64,000 nucleotides of DNA. Origin: Isoetes taiwanensis. Lineage: Eukaryota; Streptophyta; Lycopodiopsida; Isoetales; Isoetaceae. This document shows, one piece after another, positions 61,205 through 64,000 of this stretch. The translations under genes were made by a program, and so were the position numbers. The notes beneath the pieces were generated by a model. It was given only the letters and a program-made list of their open reading frames with translations. It made no database searches and was not told where the DNA came from. Position 1 is the first letter of the stretch, and the number at the start of each line of letters is the position of its first letter. Location of the stretch: positions 3,966,623 to 4,030,622 of the forward strand of contig JAJEKV010000027.1 of the NCBI GenBank assembly GCA_021234155.1, in the 5' to 3' direction.

Positions 61205-62085
61205 CAACGGGTATCATGTTAGATGTGAACTGATTAGAAGCATGAGATTTCAAGTATGTTTAGAAAAGCCACGATCATTATGCAATGCTGAGAGGTTTCG
61301 CAGATAACAGTCTAACAACTGATTCTTGAACTTGAAAAGCTAATCAAAAGTTGTGGCTTACTACGTGCTATACACTTCCTAGTTTACACCCAAATTTCCG
61401 ACAGAACACTGCATTGTAAAGAAAGATTGCAGAGCTAATTTGAAGCAAAACCATGCTTATGCGATATCTTTGATTATTCCGGTCAGCCAAATGCGAGGTT
61501 TTCTAAGTCTCAGGGTTTTCAAAGCTTTGTGTTGTCTGCCATAAGTGTTGTTACAAAGATATCAAGCTCAAAGCTAAGATCCGAAGCCCTTTCTTTACTT
61601 TGAAAAAAATACCTGGCCGGACCACTGGGCGCAATCGCCTTGCATCACTCATACTTGTTATGTTAAGAATGTTACGATCTGTCCACCCTCTTCATTCTAC
61701 AAACAAGCAGCAACTCCAGCTCAAACCTTGCAAGCAATTTTGGAAGTGGGTTTTCCTTTACACCGGAGAAACTAGCTTAATTAAAGAAGCCCAGGAGATA
61801 TCTGCCACCAATTGTATTAAACAACCTGTTTTCTACAGAAGAAAATGGCGAACAGCAGCTGCCGCGAAGTCAAAGATGATAGATGAATCAAATTTAAGGA
61901 CGGAAAAGGAAGGTTATTTTTTAAGAGTGTGGAAAGGTCACTAGAATACTATGTTCCATTTCCATTTTACTTTTTACTGCTCTATTTTGGGCATTTTTTA
62001 GCCGTCTAAATGAAATTATTTTTGGCGGCTGACTGGTTTACCAAATGTAAATAGTAGCGTGTTCTTTTTTCCTTTCTCTTGAAGT
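61205..62085. other. CAMTA upstream region
   Basis: Presumed 5' UTR and promoter of CAMTA. No unambiguous TATA box or UTR intron can be fixed by eye. The plus-strand frame at 61,600-61,944 has no recognisable domain. Confidence 0.4.
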
Positions 62086-62091
62086 GGAAAG

Positions 62092-62190
62092 GTAAGATCC
62101 CCCATGCTAAGCAAAGTCTTGGAAAGGGCCTCCTTCATTTATAAAAGTAAGATCCCCCATGCCAAGCAAAGTCTTGGAAAGGGCCTTTCT
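62092..62190 (+). repeat. direct duplication, offset 55 bp
   Basis: GTAAGATCCCCCATGCYAAG, CAAAGTCTTGGAAAGGGCCT occurs twice. Confidence 0.8.
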
Positions 62191-62194
62191 GAAT

Positions 62195-64000
62195 ATGATA
62201 TTTTGTCATGTTGGAACATATATGGTGTATATGGTGAATAGAATCCTTAGGCTGGGTTCATATGCACCTTCACGACCCTCACCATCACGTAAAAGGGCTC
62301 ACCGTTTTAAGCCCACCATCGCCCACCATTGCCAATTTGCACTGGGCAAAACAGGCCCCCTCTCCAGCGATGGTTGCATGTGAACCGGCCCTTAGGGAAG
62401 GCACGTTGCAAATCGCGCAGTTCAACTTCATGCTTGCCTGTCAGTCTTAGACCCATCAATCTTGTTTGTACGTAAAACTCGTTGTTGAATCCATGTCTTC
62501 CAGTATTGAGTTTCCACTTACAAAGTTTTAGGTATTTGTTTAGTTGTTGGCCTATTATATTATTTCGCATATATATCTCATAAGGGAGTTGTTGTCTACC
62601 TACTATATTGCGTCGCATATATGTCTCGTAAGGGAGTTGTTGTCTAGTCCTTGTTAAAGTTTGCATCTTACTCTTTGATTCATAACTTCTACTTGGGCTT
62701 TTTCCATGCTCTTTTCTCCTCGTCATAAAGTCTGGTCATGCTATTTTCAGCCCTTTGAGCCAATACTATCTTGACATGTACCAATGATTCCTTTTGAAGA
62801 ACTCTTGCGATTGCTGCTTCGCTTTCTGGTCTACGTTCTGTCGCTACTCCACATTCTGCGACAAACATAATCGCAACCGTCCTCGTGGCAATAATAAATG
62901 GCTGAAAATAGCCTAACCGGATCTTTACATTGGCTGGATGACCACATGATCTTATTTTTGAAGATGATGGCATTGCTTCCATTCCACATTCTCTATAGGA
63001 GGGTGTAGACACTCCAATGCCTTCGTTTAGATATGCATTCCCATTGAGAAGATCAATTAGATTGAGGGAGTTAGAAGTGAAAGCAAGTTCAAGTAATGAA
63101 CAAAGATAATCTCTAAAGAGATGAATTTTTCTAACTGAGAGAGGCATCTTGGGCAGAGATTTGATCTGCTCATATTCGGCCTATGCATTTTTTTATTCAT
63201 CGCCAATCCTTGATGTCATAGTTGCCAAATAGTTAACTTATGTAGAATGCAGTGTGCACTCCTATTCCGTTCATAAGTTCAAACTCAATTCATATGTTGT
63301 CTTCATTGACCCTTCTCGAGTCCAGCATATCGAGACATTTTTGATTAATGGTCTTAAGGTTCTTACCTTGTCACTAGTATCACAGTACCTTGTTGGGATC
63401 TTAGGTTCCCTATGACGCATCTACCAATCCTTTGACTAGAGTGGACATCCAGCTTCTACCTTAGTTCATACCCATTGCAACTAAGTACCTAATCCTAGTA
63501 GGGTGAATTTTCTAACCCATGCGGATTCAATATTCTTTATCCTAGATCTAAGAATACCATGCTATTAAAGATCCAGCTTCTTTATGTTTATAGTCAGTAC
63601 AGTGATATAACAACAATAGACCCACGGATCTAATTGGAAGCAAGCTTCTAACAACTCTACCACCTTGTAAAGTCACACTTTGGTCTTTTATCAGAGATCT
63701 TATTAGTCCCATTGCAAGATTAACCCCAGGTTAAGTCTTGCATTTTTTGAGACCTTGCTCCATTTTTTTTTATTTATTTTTTTATTATGATTGATATTAT
63801 TGGTGCCCTGAAGTCTCAGTGTACAAATGCATATGGTGCTTGTTTAAATTCAATTTTACATCCAATACCATTGATAGTAATTGCTGGCAGGTGTATTGTG
63901 ACCATAGATAGTTGAGTTAAGAATAGGGGTAAACATCAGTTTGCTGACCTCATTGATAACAGATACACGTACATTCATGGCTAGTTGAGGGCATTAAAGG
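62195..64000. other. no recognised gene; possible decayed repeat
   Basis: A duplicated CTCATAAGGGAGTTGTTGTCT, with TATATTRYRTCGCATATATG occurs at 62,560-62,650. Minus-strand frames at 62,307-62,726 and 62,689-63,147 lack recognisable domains. From 63,200 the sequence resembles untranslated retroelement sequence, but no LTR ends or pol motifs are visible. Confidence 0.35.

Noticed and set aside
61600-61944. A plus-strand gene upstream of CAMTA
   Set aside because: It lies where the CAMTA leader and promoter are expected and has no family resemblance.

Overview
This is a land-plant nuclear window, about 64 kb, mostly decayed repeats with a few genes. The plant assignment rests on an intact CAMTA transcription factor with canonical GT-AG exons, a family-1 UDP-glycosyltransferase with a PSPG box, remnants of NPH3, ORP, BAHD, B3 and F-box genes, a chromodomain Ty3/Gypsy fragment and an L1-type LINE. 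Introns in the readable genes are short. The F-box style and the repeat load would fit a fern, another seed-free plant or a gymnosperm; the sequence alone does not decide this.

Layout. 0-7 kb: a possible degenerate exon, a frameshifted F-box gene, a chromovirus integrase/chromodomain fragment and a minisatellite built on a perfect 24-base palindrome. 7-19 kb: minisatellites, a 180-bp direct duplication and two related, broken B3 genes in opposite orientation (10.6 and 18.2 kb), otherwise AT-rich sequence without recognisable genes. 19.1-20.6 kb: a tandem cluster of three tiny genes (77-80 aa; the middle one broken), each with a TATA box starting 43 nt before its ATG. I do not recognise the family. 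20.65-22.74 kb: a broken minus-strand gene resembling the DUF7869 transposase-like family. 23.5-28.0 kb: the most unusual locus, a decaying multi-exon gene with a ParB-like nucleotide-binding motif and a methyltransferase-like motif. Its first intron, another intron and its flanks carry about ten copies of a GC-rich palindromic motif, some in palindromes of 22-34 bp.

31.15-43.12 kb is bounded by long imperfect inverted repeats and a possible 9-bp direct repeat, so it may be one large Mutator-like element. Inside are a nearly full-length LINE sitting in a (GA)n tract, four copies of a (GA)n-cored inverted-repeat element, a captured NPH3 fragment, two smaller inverted-repeat-bounded elements and a hairpin with 36-bp perfect arms. 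The right boundary overlaps the start codon of an intact UGT gene (43.1-44.6 kb).

44.6-56 kb holds fragments of an oxysterol-binding-protein gene and a BAHD acyltransferase gene, a set of orphan exons and simple duplications. 56.1-61.2 kb is the CAMTA gene on the minus strand, whose 12 exons join to an uninterrupted frame of 1,110 codons plus stop. The remainder has no recognised gene.

The confidently intact genes are CAMTA and UGT, plus two of the small-protein genes. I see no operon-like or pathway link between them; the window is best read as isolated host genes in a repeat-rich background, with one candidate undescribed mobile or DNA-binding system at 23.5-28 kb.
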